From contig CP085629.1 of NCBI GenBank assembly GCA_024704175.1, positions 4,836,001 to 4,900,000 of the forward strand: a stretch of 64,000 bases of DNA, given 5' to 3'. A model generated the notes under the pieces. That model ran no database searches. It saw only the letters and a program-made list of their open reading frames with translations, and had not been told where the DNA came from. Positions within the stretch are counted from its first letter, which is position 1; each line of letters opens with the position of its first letter. The stretch comes from Paenibacillus sp. P25 (GTDB taxonomy: Bacteria > Bacillota > Bacilli > Paenibacillales > NBRC-103111). Position numbers and translations under genes: made by a program. This document shows, in pieces, positions 8,407 to 17,445 of the stretch.

Positions 8407-8961
8407 CTATTTTCTTCCCTTGTCCATCATCGATTTCAGTGCGGAACGGTAATCTTCGTCCTTCATCTCGCCCCGCTCCCGCTTCTCCTCGGCAGGCACC
8501 TCTCCGGGCTGGCGGAATTTGAGCAGCGCCCGGCGGTAATCGTCGTCCCCCATAGGGCTTCCAGCCTCAGGCTCGCGAGCCCGGGCTTTCCGAAGAAGTT
8601 CGGTATCTTTTGCTTGGTCGGAAGCCCCGGGAAAAGCAGGCGAAGGTTCCACCGGAGCTTCTCTATCCGCGGCCACCGTTTCTTCCGCTTCCGCCGGAAC
8701 CGTCCGATTCCGGTCCTCAACCGCTTTCGGCTCCTCCGCCCGTTCCTGCCGCGGCGGTTCGTCCGGCGATTCGCCATCCGGCCTTGCTGCAGCAGGCTCC
8801 GCCTTTGGAGTCTCAGCCTTTGCGGCTTCTTCCTGCTTGACGGGATACTGGCGTTCGCTTCGCTTGCCGGCGGAAGAAGAGGCCATCATCCGCATGTTCA
8901 CGATAATCAGAACAACGACGAGCACCAGGCCGATGATGACGCTCAATATAGGAATGGTCAT
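8407..8961 (-). CDS. Membrane-anchored protein with charged disordered tail, unknown function
   Basis: A 184-residue protein. Residues 1-24 form a single transmembrane helix (IPILSVIIGLVLVVVLIIV), followed by about 110 residues rich in Glu, Ala, Pro and Arg that are probably disordered. The C-terminal 60 residues contain two related units, GDDDYRRALLKF and KDEDYRSALKSM, each with the pattern acidic-D-Y-R-x-A-L. The repeated unit may be a short binding motif. The family was not recognised. ATG 8961 has GGGAAAGGGGGA upstream. Confidence 0.65.
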   Translation of the reverse strand: MTIPILSVIIGLVLVVVLIIVNMRMMASSSAGKRSERQYPVKQEEAAKAETPKAEPAAARPDGESPDEPPRQERAEEPKAVEDRNRTVPAEAEETVAADREAPVEPSPAFPGASDQAKDTELLRKARAREPEAGSPMGDDDYRRALLKFRQPGEVPAEEKRERGEMKDEDYRSALKSMMDKGRK

Positions 8962-8993
8962 CGGTTTCCCCCTTTCCCGGATTGGTACGCTTC

Positions 8994-9521
8994 CTAGCGC
9001 TGAGTGAATCTTCCGGTTATATCGGCTACCCGTTCGCCCAAGGCTCTACCCAGCTCTTTGCCCTGATCGCTGATCAGCTCATCCCTGTCGATCGGACAGG
9101 TCACTCCGACACCGTAGTAGCTTCCGTAAATAGCGTTCTGCGGAATATTGCCCGGAAGACCGACCAGAATCATTCCCTGATGAAGCATAGGGGTCATCAA
9201 GCTGACCATGGTCGATTCCAAACCGCCATGCTCGGTAGCCGTCGTACAAAATACGGCGCCGATTTTATTCACCAGCTTGCCCTCCGCCCACAGATGGCCC
9301 AGCCGGTCGATCCAGGTCTTGAGGCCCGCACTGATCGTACCGAAATGCCCCGGGCATCCCCAGATGATGGCATCCATGCCGGCGAGCTCATAAATATCGG
9401 CCGATTTTACATCATGAATAAAGACCTCCGTATTCGGCTTACGCGCAGCGCCCTCGGCAATCGCTTGAGCCAGCGCTTCCGTATGTCCGCCCTCACTGTC
9501 GTATACAATGTAAATTTTCAC
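8994..9521 (-). CDS. WrbA-like flavodoxin-fold NAD(P)H:quinone oxidoreductase
   Basis: An intact 175-residue flavodoxin-fold protein. The FMN-phosphate loop is at residues 8-15 (DSEGGHTEAL), and the segments WGCPGHFGTISAGLKTW and TATEHGGLESTMVSLM match the flavin-binding loops of WrbA/flavodoxin-family proteins. Such enzymes reduce quinones by two electrons and protect against redox stress. The start has AGGAGGCGG upstream. It lies just downstream of an efflux pump gene on the same strand (43-base gap) and may belong to the same stress unit, although the link is by position only. Confidence 0.85.
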   Translation of the reverse strand: MKIYIVYDSEGGHTEALAQAIAEGAARKPNTEVFIHDVKSADIYELAGMDAIIWGCPGHFGTISAGLKTWIDRLGHLWAEGKLVNKIGAVFCTTATEHGGLESTMVSLMTPMLHQGMILVGLPGNIPQNAIYGSYYGVGVTCPIDRDELISDQGKELGRALGERVADITGRFTQR

Positions 9522-9563
9522 AAGACCGCCTCCTATCGATTGAATGGCCAGGCCCCGCCCGGA

Positions 9564-11193
9564 TTAGATTTGCCGGGTCTGTCCTGCGGCGGGAAGCATA
9601 ATGACCTCCGTGCCCGTAACTTCCTTCCTTACGCTGATTGCGGTATCTTTATCTTTCCGCACATCCCGCAGGAATACACTTAGAAGTAAGCCGACAACCG
9701 AAATGATCGACGTCCAAAAGAAGGCATCGTTAATCCCCATCACCGTAGCATCGACTTGGGCCTGACCCGCCAGTACGGATGCAGCTTGCGCCTGCGCCGA
9801 TGCCAGAGGCAAGTGGGCCGACTCGGCGATTCGGTGTACCAATTGATTGAAGGAATCCATAAAGGCCGGGTTCGTCGTATCCATCCGATCCGTATACTGG
9901 GCGAAGTGAGCACTCGAGCGGTTGGTAAAAATCGTTGTAATCAGGCTTGTCCCGATCGAGCCGCTGATTTGGCGAAGCGTGTTGGACATCGCCGTGCCGT
10001 GCTTGCCCAAGCTTTGCGGCGCTGGTTCATCCCCGCTGTCATAATCGGCATCATCAGAAGCGACATGCCGAAGTAACGCACCATATAGAGAATCAAGATA
10101 AAGCTGTAGGACGTATCTACGGTAAGGTGTGTAAACTCAAAGGTCGTCACCGTCGTAATGATCATGCCGACAATCGCCAGCGGCCGCGGGCCGATCCGGT
10201 CGAACAAAATCCCAGAGACCGGCGACATCACCATCATGATCAGCGCGCCCGGCAGCATGAGCAGTCCCGATTCGAGCGGGGTGAAGCCACGTAAATTTTG
10301 CAAATAAATCGGCAAAAGAATCATGCCTGCGAACATGCTGGCCGTAACAAATACGTTAATTATCGTGGATAACGAGAAAATGCTGTACCGGAATACCCGC
10401 ATATCCAGCATCGGATTCTCGGATTTAAGCCGCTGCAGTACGAAAGCGACGATCAGCACCAGGCCGATGACGATGTAAGCGAGCACCGCGATATCCGTCC
10501 AGCCCTTCGTTCCCGCCTCGGTGAGCCCGTATAAAAGCAGCCCGACCCCGGCCAGCGATGAAAACGTGCCGAAATAGTCCAACTTGATATTTTTCGGTTC
10601 CTCGATATTTTTAAGCTTGAAAAAAGCGATAACGAGCACGATCACACCGAACGGAACCATGCCGGAGAACAGCAGATGCCAATCATAGTTTTGCACGATC
10701 CAGCCGGATAGCGTAGGTCCGACCGCCGGAGCGAACATCATGGCGAGACCGAACAGCCCCATGCCTTTCCCCGCATTTCGGGAGGGAAAATAAACAAGAT
10801 CACGCTCATGACCAGCGGCGAAAGCACGCCTCCGCCTACGGCTTGAATCAGCCGGCCGATCAGCATCACGCTGAAATTCGGAGCTATACTGCAGATGACC
10901 GCTCCGCCGGTAAAACAAATCATGGCGATCAAAAACAGCTTCCGCACCCCGAACCTTTCAATGAGGAAGGCAGACAAAGGGATCAGGATCCCGTTCACCA
11001 GCATATAGCCGGTTAGCGACCATTGGATCGTATTCGTCGTCACGCCGAATTCCGCCGTCATATGCGGAAGCGCAACGTTAAGCAGCGTTTGGTTAAGTAT
11101 CGCAAGAAACAACCCCAGCATAAGCACTGTCAGAAGCGGAATATGCCCGGATACGCCCCCGCCGGTTTTAGCCGCTGAACTTGAAGAGGCCAT
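9564..11193 (-). CDS. DHA2-family (EmrB/QacA-type) MFS drug exporter, two frame breaks
   Basis: Three overlapping frames together make a 14-helix drug:proton antiporter of roughly 540 residues. Visible family motifs include LNQTLLNVALPHM in helix 1 (motif D1-like), LIERFGVRKLFLIAM (motif A) and GRLIQAVGGGVLSPLVM (motif B region). Breaks lie near 10770 (FPPEMRGKAW passes into RNAGKGMGLFG) and near 10012 (MTAGMNQ passes into KHGTAMSNTLRQISGSIG). Each needs only one base. It sits 55 bases after an EmrA-like adaptor gene, forming the usual two-gene export system under the divergent MarR regulator. Confidence 0.85.
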
Positions 11194-11248
11194 TACCTCA
11201 GCTCCTTTCCTGAAAATAGGCCCTCCTGAAGCCCAGGAGGACGCCTTA

Positions 11249-11884
11249 TTATTTTCTCGTAATTTTCACTTCGGCGTTCATCCCCGGAAGCACCGTGTCG
11301 GAATAATTGCCGATGGAGATTTTCACAGGTACCTTTTGCGTAACCTTCGTATAGTTGCCGCTGGAATTGCCCGAAGGCAGCAGTGAGAAGACGGAGTTCG
11401 TTGCTTTACCGATCTCTTCCACTTTCCCCTTCAGCGTATTGCTGGCGTCGCCATCCACCGTTACATCCACATCGGAACCGACCTGAATATCCTTGAGATC
11501 CGTCTCGTCGATATTGGCAGTCACGTACAGCTTCTTCATATCAATGATTTGCGCCAGCGTCTGGCCGGCTTGAACGGCTTGTCCGTCTTTGGCTTGGTCT
11601 TTCACAATCGTGCCGTCCATCGGAACGGCGACATTTACTGTCTTGGTACCGTCTGACACTTGACCGATAGCGCCGGCTTTGGCGAGGGTGCTGCCTTCTT
11701 TGCCGGTCCAGCCTGTGAGCGTACCGGATGCCGGTGCGGACAGGTTCATGATATCGCCTGCCACGCGGGCGTCCTCGGTCTTAACATATTGGGAAGATTG
11801 GACATAGTAATAGAAGCCTCCCATGACCAATGCAACAATGACAATCACGCCAATAATATTGGCTGCAAATAAACGACCTTTCAT
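11249..11884 (-). CDS. EmrA/HlyD-type membrane fusion protein
   Basis: An intact 211-residue protein with one N-terminal membrane helix (residues about 6-28). A biotinyl-lipoyl-like beta segment (SAPASGTLTGW, VPMDGTIVKDQAKDGQAVQAGQTLAQI) and a beta-barrel domain (VTANIDETDLKDIQVGSDVDV) follow. There is no long coiled-coil hairpin, as usual for Gram-positive versions. It should couple to the DHA2 exporter encoded next on the strand. The upstream region carries palindromes likely bound by the divergent MarR protein. A small hairpin lies between it and the exporter gene at 11221-11240. Confidence 0.85.
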   Translation of the reverse strand: MKGRLFAANIIGVIVIVALVMGGFYYYVQSSQYVKTEDARVAGDIMNLSAPASGTLTGWTGKEGSTLAKAGAIGQVSDGTKTVNVAVPMDGTIVKDQAKDGQAVQAGQTLAQIIDMKKLYVTANIDETDLKDIQVGSDVDVTVDGDASNTLKGKVEEIGKATNSVFSLLPSGNSSGNYTKVTQKVPVKISIGNYSDTVLPGMNAEVKITRK

Positions 11885-11916
11885 TCTGGGTTCCCTCCAT
11901 GGTGTTTTAATATTTT

Positions 11917-11957
11917 AATTACTTTTCTATAAAGTAATTTTGTGATAAAGTTACTTT
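11917..11957. promoter_or_regulatory. Tandem palindromes, likely MarR operators
   Basis: AATTACTTT (11917-11925) and AAAGTAATT (11931-11939) form a perfect inverted repeat with a 5-base centre. AAAGTTACTTT (11947-11957) is a second palindrome with the same half-site (AAAGT/ACTTT). Both lie between the divergent EmrA-like and MarR genes. Confidence 0.65.
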
Positions 11958-12048
11958 AGCACATCGAAAAAAAGAATACAAATGCCAATGTAATCCTGTA
12001 TACTTGAAGCAAACGAGAGCAAGCCCACCATGAATAAGGAGAACGGCC

Positions 12049-12537
12049 ATGGACCATTATAATCATGAATTCACGCGCCAACTGGATGCCATAGATCAAC
12101 TGACCGAAGCTTTTTTGAAATATAAAATCAAGCTGTTCGAATCGAAGCACAATGAACCCGATCTGAGGATGAACCCGACGAAGTACCACATTCTTAAAGC
12201 GATTTACCAGTGCGGGTCCTGCATGGTCGTGGATATTTCCCGCCAGCTGCAGCTGTCTTCCGGAGCTACGACGATTTCGCTCAATCAGCTGGAGCAGGAC
12301 GAGCTGATCGTCCGGCTGCGCAGTAAGGAAGACCGGCGTACCGTCAAGACGACGCTGACCGACAAGGGCAAGCGGGTGATCGAAGAGGCCATGCACATCC
12401 GGAACCAGTTGCTCGTCGATATGCTGGAGCCGCTTACCCCCGAGGAGCAGGAGCAGTTCTTCCGGCTGACCGAAAAAATCGCGAAGCGACTGTCCAAGAA
12501 GATCGAAGCGCCGAACGCGAAAGAGGCCGGTTCCTGA
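12049..12537 (+). CDS. MarR-family transcriptional regulator
   Basis: An intact 162-residue winged-helix protein. The recognition region is VVDISRQLQLSSGATTISLNQLEQDELIVR, followed by the wing motif SKEDRRTVKTTLTDKGK that defines MarR proteins. It is divergent from the efflux pair and its own 5' region holds two AAAGT/ACTTT palindromes, so it probably represses the exporter operon and itself until a ligand binds. ATG 12049 has AAGGAGAACGGCC upstream. The stop codon TGA is located within the loop of its own terminator hairpin. Confidence 0.9.
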   Translation: MDHYNHEFTRQLDAIDQLTEAFLKYKIKLFESKHNEPDLRMNPTKYHILKAIYQCGSCMVVDISRQLQLSSGATTISLNQLEQDELIVRLRSKEDRRTVKTTLTDKGKRVIEEAMHIRNQLLVDMLEPLTPEEQEQFFRLTEKIAKRLSKKIEAPNAKEAGS

Positions 12538-12551
12538 GAACCGGCCTCTTT
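12521..12551 (+). terminator. Terminator overlapping the MarR gene stop
   Basis: AAGAGGCCGGTTC and GAACCGGCCTCTT form a perfect 13-bp stem around the loop CTGA, which contains the stop codon. TTCT follows. Confidence 0.85.
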
Positions 12552-12614
12552 CTATAGAATAAAAGTAAAAAAGCAGGCCGAGTGTTACAAGGCTCGCCTG
12601 TGTACAACCCTGCC

Positions 12615-12698
12615 TGTGGATATGTTTATAGAATGACCCAAGCTTATGCACAGCAAGGGTTCGGCCCCTGTTGATATTGTGAGTAAGGCTGTGAATAA
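12615..12698. promoter_or_regulatory. Cluster of DnaA-box-like sites
   Basis: Two sites match TTATNCACA exactly: TTATGCACA at 12644-12652 and TGTGAATAA (reverse orientation) at 12690-12698. Three more differ by one or two bases: TGTGGATAT at 12615-12623, TGTTGATAT at 12669-12677 and TGTGAGTAA at 12678-12686. The intergenic stretch has no gene. No dnaA, dnaN or other origin gene is nearby, so this is not the chromosomal origin; it could titrate DnaA or be a chance cluster. Confidence 0.4.
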
Positions 12699-12710
12699 CT
12701 CGCATTGACC

Positions 12711-12740
12711 AAAAAGAAAAACCTCCCGCGCGAGGAGGCC
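12711..12740 (-). terminator. Terminator for the SRPBCC gene
   Basis: CCTCC (12722-12726) pairs with GGAGG (12734-12738), and the minus-strand side continues into TTTTTCTTTTT. Confidence 0.65.
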
Positions 12741-12761
12741 TCAGTCGTTACAAAGTCTTCG

Positions 12762-13178
12762 CTATTTCTCGTTCTTCCGTTCTAGCACGCTTTTTAACGT
12801 CAGCAAATCCTGTTCCACCATCCCGGCATCTTCCGAAAACTTCGCATCCGACATACCGGGCAGCTGAAACAGCGTGAAGAGCATTTCACTTCCGGAACCG
12901 TTCGCAATAACACGCATGGGGTTGAATACTTCTTGGCCGGATTCTAGTCTCGCATAATGATCCAGCACCCCGTGAGCGTTACGTTCGACGAACTTGATCT
13001 GCATCGATCCATCCGGCGTTTCAATCACCCACCAGCCGTCTTCGGATTCCCGGATCGAACGGCAGAAGGAGGTCGCCCACTCCGGGAAATGGGCAAGATT
13101 CAGAACATATTCGTATACTTCCTCGGGGCGCCGCTCTATGGCAACGCTAAGTGTTTTGGAACGGGCAACGGGCCTCAT
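12762..13178 (-). CDS. SRPBCC-family (START-like) protein
   Basis: A 138-residue protein with the polyketide cyclase/SRPBCC pattern: an N-terminal strand with RPEEVYEYVLNLAHFPEWA, a middle beta-sheet, and a C-terminal helix (AGMVEQDLLTLKSVLER). Members of this fold bind hydrophobic ligands in a deep pocket; the ligand is unknown. The ATG at 13178 is chosen over the upstream in-frame codon because AAAGGAGAG ends about 7 bases before it. It is monocistronic between two terminators. Confidence 0.75.
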   Translation of the reverse strand: MRPVARSKTLSVAIERRPEEVYEYVLNLAHFPEWATSFCRSIRESEDGWWVIETPDGSMQIKFVERNAHGVLDHYARLESGQEVFNPMRVIANGSGSEMLFTLFQLPGMSDAKFSEDAGMVEQDLLTLKSVLERKNEK

Positions 13179-13251
13179 CCGCTTCTCTCCTTTCGGCTGC
13201 AATCTTCATTCGGATTGGTATTATTATAGCCTCACAGAAGTACTCGGGATA

Positions 13252-13285
13252 GTAAAAAACGGACAGCTTGTCGCTGCCCGGTTCG
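13252..13285 (-). terminator. Possible terminator for the MFS gene
   Basis: On the minus strand GGGCAGC-GACAA-GCTGTCC can pair with one bulged base and is followed by GTTTTTTAC. Confidence 0.45.
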
Positions 13286-13291
13286 TATGAT

Positions 13292-14566
13292 TCACTGATT
13301 CAGCCCCGCCGCTGCGGAACCCAAGCTCTTACGCGCCTCATTGATCTTCTTCGCCTGGACGGCCAGCATCGCGAAGTGAAGCAGAAATACCCCGGATATA
13401 ATGTAGAACAAGATCGGGATCCCCAGATTGCCTGCCACGATGCCGCCGAACAAGGAGCCGATCACATTGCCCAGGGAATTGGCACTGGTGTTGTAGGAAA
13501 AGACGCTTCCCTGGATGCTCACGGGCGTTAGACCCCTCAGCAGCGAGCTGATCGACGGAATCAGGCCGCCGACGCATAAGCCGGTCAGGAAGCGGGCTCC
13601 CATCAGAATCCACGGATCGGTAATCCGCGCCTGCGGGAGATACAGGACCGATATCAGGAGCAAAGAGCACAGCAGAATCGTCAGATGCCCGTGCCGGTCG
13701 CCCAGTCTGCCCAGGATGGGGGCGGCGATCATGGTACCGAGCGCGCTGGAAGCAAAGATAAGGCCCGCAATAATTTCGACGTGATGCTCGACGTGCAGGC
13801 TTTTGACATACAGGGTAATGACCGGACTGATGCTCTGGAAGCTGGCTGCGATAAGGAACGACGATACGAACAGCGTCAGAATGGCCGGCGTTTGCTTCAT
13901 GACATCGCGAAGCTGCGTTTTCCCCGGCACCTTGGCATGATCCCGGCGGTCCGCCAATAAGCTTTCTTTCCACACCCGGAACTCAAACTTCGGATATTTC
14001 TTCGTTTCATGAACCCCGAACAGCACCAGCAAGGTGGCCACAAGAATGAAAAAGCCCGTGAAAAAGAACGAGTTTCGCATGCCGATCCACTCCGCCATGA
14101 CTCCTCCGAGCAAGGGACCGAGCAGCTGCCCCGTCACCTGCCCCGTCTGCAGCGTGCCCAGCGCTTTGCCTACATGCGCCTTGGGCGTTTCGATCGCCAT
14201 CAAGGCGACGGCGCAGTTGGAGAAGCCCCCCATCGTCCCGAAAACGGCACGGAGCAGGAGCAGCTGCAGCGGCGTGTGGACGAGGCCCATCGCGGCAATA
14301 ATGACCGACAAGCCGAAGCCGGAGCGGAGCATCGTTACCTTTTGCCCATAGGTGTCGGAGAATCTCCCCCAGAACGGGGATACCAGCGCGATCATCACGT
14401 GGTTGATGCCGAAGATCATCGCGGCCCATAGCGCCGCCTGCTTCACATCGTGAATCCCAAGCTCCTGCACATAAAGCGGCAGGAACGGAATGATCATCCC
14501 GATGCCTACCGAGCTGAAAAAAGCACCGAACCATAAAATAACCAAATTGCGTTTCCATGCTTCCAC
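13292..14566 (-). CDS. MFS multidrug exporter, 12-helix DHA1 type
   Basis: An intact 424-residue protein with 12 predicted helices in two halves and a central charged loop (residues about 195-225). Motif A-like sequence GRFSDTYGQKVTML follows helix 2, and ETPKAHVGKALGTLQTGQ plus GPLLGGVMAEW correspond to the region of motif C of drug exporters. It resembles Bacillus YttB/Blt-type drug exporters. The second-half counterpart of motif A, GRLGDRHGHLTILL, is also visible. Substrate unknown. It is monocistronic; 275 bases upstream to the thiolase hold a terminator and a GC-rich hairpin. Confidence 0.85.
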   Translation of the reverse strand: MEAWKRNLVILWFGAFFSSVGIGMIIPFLPLYVQELGIHDVKQAALWAAMIFGINHVMIALVSPFWGRFSDTYGQKVTMLRSGFGLSVIIAAMGLVHTPLQLLLLRAVFGTMGGFSNCAVALMAIETPKAHVGKALGTLQTGQVTGQLLGPLLGGVMAEWIGMRNSFFFTGFFILVATLLVLFGVHETKKYPKFEFRVWKESLLADRRDHAKVPGKTQLRDVMKQTPAILTLFVSSFLIAASFQSISPVITLYVKSLHVEHHVEIIAGLIFASSALGTMIAAPILGRLGDRHGHLTILLCSLLLISVLYLPQARITDPWILMGARFLTGLCVGGLIPSISSLLRGLTPVSIQGSVFSYNTSANSLGNVIGSLFGGIVAGNLGIPILFYIISGVFLLHFAMLAVQAKKINEARKSLGSAAAGLNQ

Positions 14567-14796
14567 CTGGAGCGACCTTCTTTACTAGTAAAATTGTGCG
14601 GTGATGCCTAAGTATGCACTAGCCTTAAGCGCCCCTCGCGGAGGGAAAAAGGCCGCCGGATAAGGCCGGCGCCTGCATCAATCCTAAAGACTATTGTTAG
14701 ATTACTCCCAAAGGCCGCAAGATACCATGGATTTCCTTGCTGTGAAACATGTACTATCTTGCTTCGGGGAAGGCGGATCATCAAACCGCGTGAGCG

Positions 14797-14836
14797 CAAA
14801 AAATCCGGATTTCCAACAAACGGAAATCCGGATTAT
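14797..14836 (-). terminator. Terminator of the ketone-body operon
   Basis: AATCCGGATTTCC (14802-14814) and GGAAATCCGGATT (14822-14834) form a perfect 13-bp stem; on the minus strand TTTTT follows. Confidence 0.85.
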
Positions 14837-14841
14837 CAATT

Positions 14842-16030
14842 TTAACCCCGCTCCACCAGCATCGCGACACCTTGGCCGCCGCCGATACAGAGCGCCGCGA
14901 GGCCGAGCCTCCCGTCCCGCCGCTGCAGCTCATGCAGCAGCGTCACGAGAACCCGGGCGCCGCTGGCGCCGATCGGGTGCCCCAGAGCGATCGCTCCGCC
15001 GTTCACATTCAGCTTCTCCGGTGGAATCTCCAGCTCTCTACCGACCGCGAGCGACTGCGCCGCGAAGGCTTCGTTCATTTCGAACAAGTCGATGTCGCCT
15101 ATCGCGACACCGGTTTTCTTGAGCAGACCGGCGCACCGCATCCACGGGACCGAGGCCCATGACCGCCGGATCCAGAGCACCTGTGAATAGCCTCGGATCC
15201 GGGCGATTGGTTTCAACCCGAGCGCTTCCGCCCGCTCCGCCGACATGACGACCAGCGCGGCGGCACCGTCATTGATGCCGGAGGCGTTGCCGGCCGTGAC
15301 CGTCCCGTCCTTGCGGAACGCGGGGCGAAGCTTGGCCAGCGCTTCTACGGTCGTTCCGGCGCGGGGGTATTCGTCGGTGTCGAACGACACCGGCTCCCCT
15401 TTGCGCCTGCGGAACGGGCACCGGCACGATCTCCTCCCGGAAGCGGCCGGCGGCTATCGCTTCCTCCGCCTTCCGCTGGCTCCAGGCGGCGAAGTCGTCC
15501 TGCTCCTGACGCGTCAGGACGTAGCGCTCAGCGACATTCTCGGCGGTGATGCCCATATGAATATCGCACATCGCGCACCAGAGGCCGTCGCGGATCATGG
15601 AATCGACCAGCTTGCCGTCTCCCATACGCAGACCCGACCGCGCGCCTTCCAGCAAATACGGGGCCGCGCTCATATTTTCCATCCCGCCAGCCACCACAAT
15701 ATCGGCGTCGCCCAGCCGCACAGCCTGCGCCGCGAGCATGACCGCCTTCAGGCCCGAGCCGCACACCTTGTTCACGGTCATCGCGGGAACCGTGTGGGCG
15801 AAGCCGCTTTTCAGCCAGGCCTGTCTGGCCGGGTTTTGTCCCAGACCCGCCTGCAGGACATTGCCCATGACTACTTCGTCCACCTGCTCGTCGCTCACAC
15901 CCGCCCGCTGGAGCGCCTCCTGGATGACGATGCCCCCAAGCTCCGTGGCGGAGATGCCGGAGAGCGAGCCCTGAAAGCCGCCGATCGCCGTACGTACCGC
16001 GCTGACGATAACTGCCTCTCTACTGCTCAT
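14842..16030 (-). CDS. Acetyl-CoA C-acetyltransferase (thiolase), frame-broken
   Basis: A thiolase of about 395 residues that cleaves acetoacetyl-CoA to two acetyl-CoA. The nucleophile Cys is in VNKVCGSGLKA, the catalytic His in GGAIALGHPIGASG, and the second Cys in ALCIGGGQG. The frame breaks near 15405 (VPVPQ should continue into RKGEPVSFDT). A compensating pair of shifts lies at about 15125-15178: the open frame reads SQVLWIRRSWASVPW there, whereas the neighbouring frame gives GALDPAVMGLGPVDAVRR, as in other thiolases. It overlaps scoB by 11 bases, as the last gene of the operon. Confidence 0.88.
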
Positions 16031-16707
16031 GGCGCCCTCCTTGCGGGCTGACCGCCAGCTGTTCCGCGAGCTGCGGGCTCACCGTGAACGCCGCCTCCGT
16101 CTTCTCCTTCACTTCTTCAAGACCCGCTCCCGCCTGCAGCTCGACGAGCACCATGCCTTCGGGCGTAAAATCAAAGACCGCCAGATCCGTGATTAACCGG
16201 TGAACCACACCTTTGCCGGTGAGCGGCAGCTGTGCAGGCCTTCTTCACCTTCGACTCCCCGTATTTGTTCACGTGCTCCATGATCACGACGATCTGCTTC
16301 GCCCCGCTCACCAAATCCATAGCGCCGCCCATGCCTTTGACCATTTTGCCGGGAATCATCCAGTTGGCGAGGTCCCCGCTCTCCGAAACCTCCATCCCGC
16401 CGAGGATGGCGAGATCGATATGGCCGCCCCGGATCATGGCGAACGATTCCGCGCTGTCGAAGAACGAAGCGCCGCGGACCGCCGTCACCGTTTCCTTGCC
16501 GGCATTGATCAAATCCGGGTCTTCCTCTCCCTGCAACGGGTAAGGTCCGATCCCGAGCAGACCGTTTTCCGATTGAAGCATGACGTTCACGCCCTCCGGG
16601 ATTTCATCCGCCACCAGCGTCGGCATGCCGATGCCCAAGTTGACATACATGCCATCCCGGATTTCCTGTACGGCCCTCCGCACGATAATTGAACGTTGGT
16701 CGCTCAT
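16020..16707 (-). CDS. scoB: 3-oxoacid CoA-transferase subunit B, one frame break
   Basis: The beta subunit of succinyl-CoA:acetoacetate CoA-transferase, which activates acetoacetate using CoA from succinyl-CoA. The active-site glutamate lies in SENGLLGIGP near residue 47, and GGHIDLAILGGMEV and MVKGMGGAMDLV are family hallmarks. The frame breaks near 16229: KKACTAAAHRQ should read KKACTLPLTGKGVVHRLITDL, consistent with one extra base. The start ATGA overlaps the stop of the alpha subunit. The B. subtilis counterpart is yxjE (scoB). Confidence 0.9.
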
Positions 16708-17415
16708 GCGCTTTCCTCCTTCGCGGTCCGGACCGTCAGGCGCTCGATCCGTTTTTGGTAGCTTTCACCCTGCACGACACGCTGCACGAAGATGCTCGGT
16801 GTATGAATTTCATCGGGATCCAGCTCTCCCGCCTCGACGATCTCCTCGGCTTCCGCGATCGTAATTCGGCCTGCCGCGGCAGCCCAGCGGATTGAAGTTG
16901 CGGGAGGTCCGGCGGTAGACGAGATTCCCTAGCGTATCGGCCTTCCAGGCCTTCACCAGAGCGAAATCACCGGTAATGGCTCTTTCCAGCACGTACGTCC
17001 GCCCGTCAAAGTCTTTATGCTCCTTGCCTTCCGCAACGAGAGTACCGACCCCGGTAGCCGTATAAAACCCGGGAATGCCCGCCCCGCCTGCACGGATCCG
17101 CTCCGCCAAGGTCCCCTGGGGCACCAGCTCCACTTCCAGTTCGCCGCTTAGGTACTGCTTCTCGAAAGTTTTGTTCTCTCCCACATAAGAAGAGATCATT
17201 TTCTTAATCTGCTTATTAGCCAGCAGCAGTCCAAGGCCCCAGTCGTCCACGCCGCAGTTGTTGCTGACTACCGTCAGGTCCCGGGTCCCCTGCTCCCTCA
17301 GTGCCGCAATCAAGTGCTCCGGAATGCCGCAGAGCCCGAAGCCGCCGACCACCAGCGTCGCTCCGTCATGAATATCCTTTACGGCCTCTTCCATCGAACT
17401 GAATATTTTGCTCAT
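16704..17415 (-). CDS. scoA: 3-oxoacid CoA-transferase subunit A, one frame break
   Basis: The alpha subunit of the CoA-transferase, partner of the scoB product. Visible motifs are GGFGLCGIPEHLI (the glycine-rich CoA-binding loop), SNNCGVDDWGLG and the fatty-acid/CoA-transferase pattern AGGAGIPGFYTATGVGT. The frame breaks near 16880, after RRTSRNFNPL; the C-terminus continues in another frame as GRITIAEAEEIVEAGELDPDEIH and ends in the ATGA overlap with scoB. The B. subtilis counterpart is yxjD (scoA). Confidence 0.9.
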
Positions 17416-17445
17416 ACCCTTCCTCTCCTTCCTATGGCTTGATCT

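Noticed and set aside
12615..12698. Replication origin
   Set aside because: There are DnaA-box-like sites, but no dnaA, dnaN, recF, gyrase or AT-rich unwinding element nearby.
13292..14566. Tetracycline resistance determinant
   Set aside because: The MFS protein has the general 12-helix exporter motifs only; nothing specific to a characterised TetA is visible.
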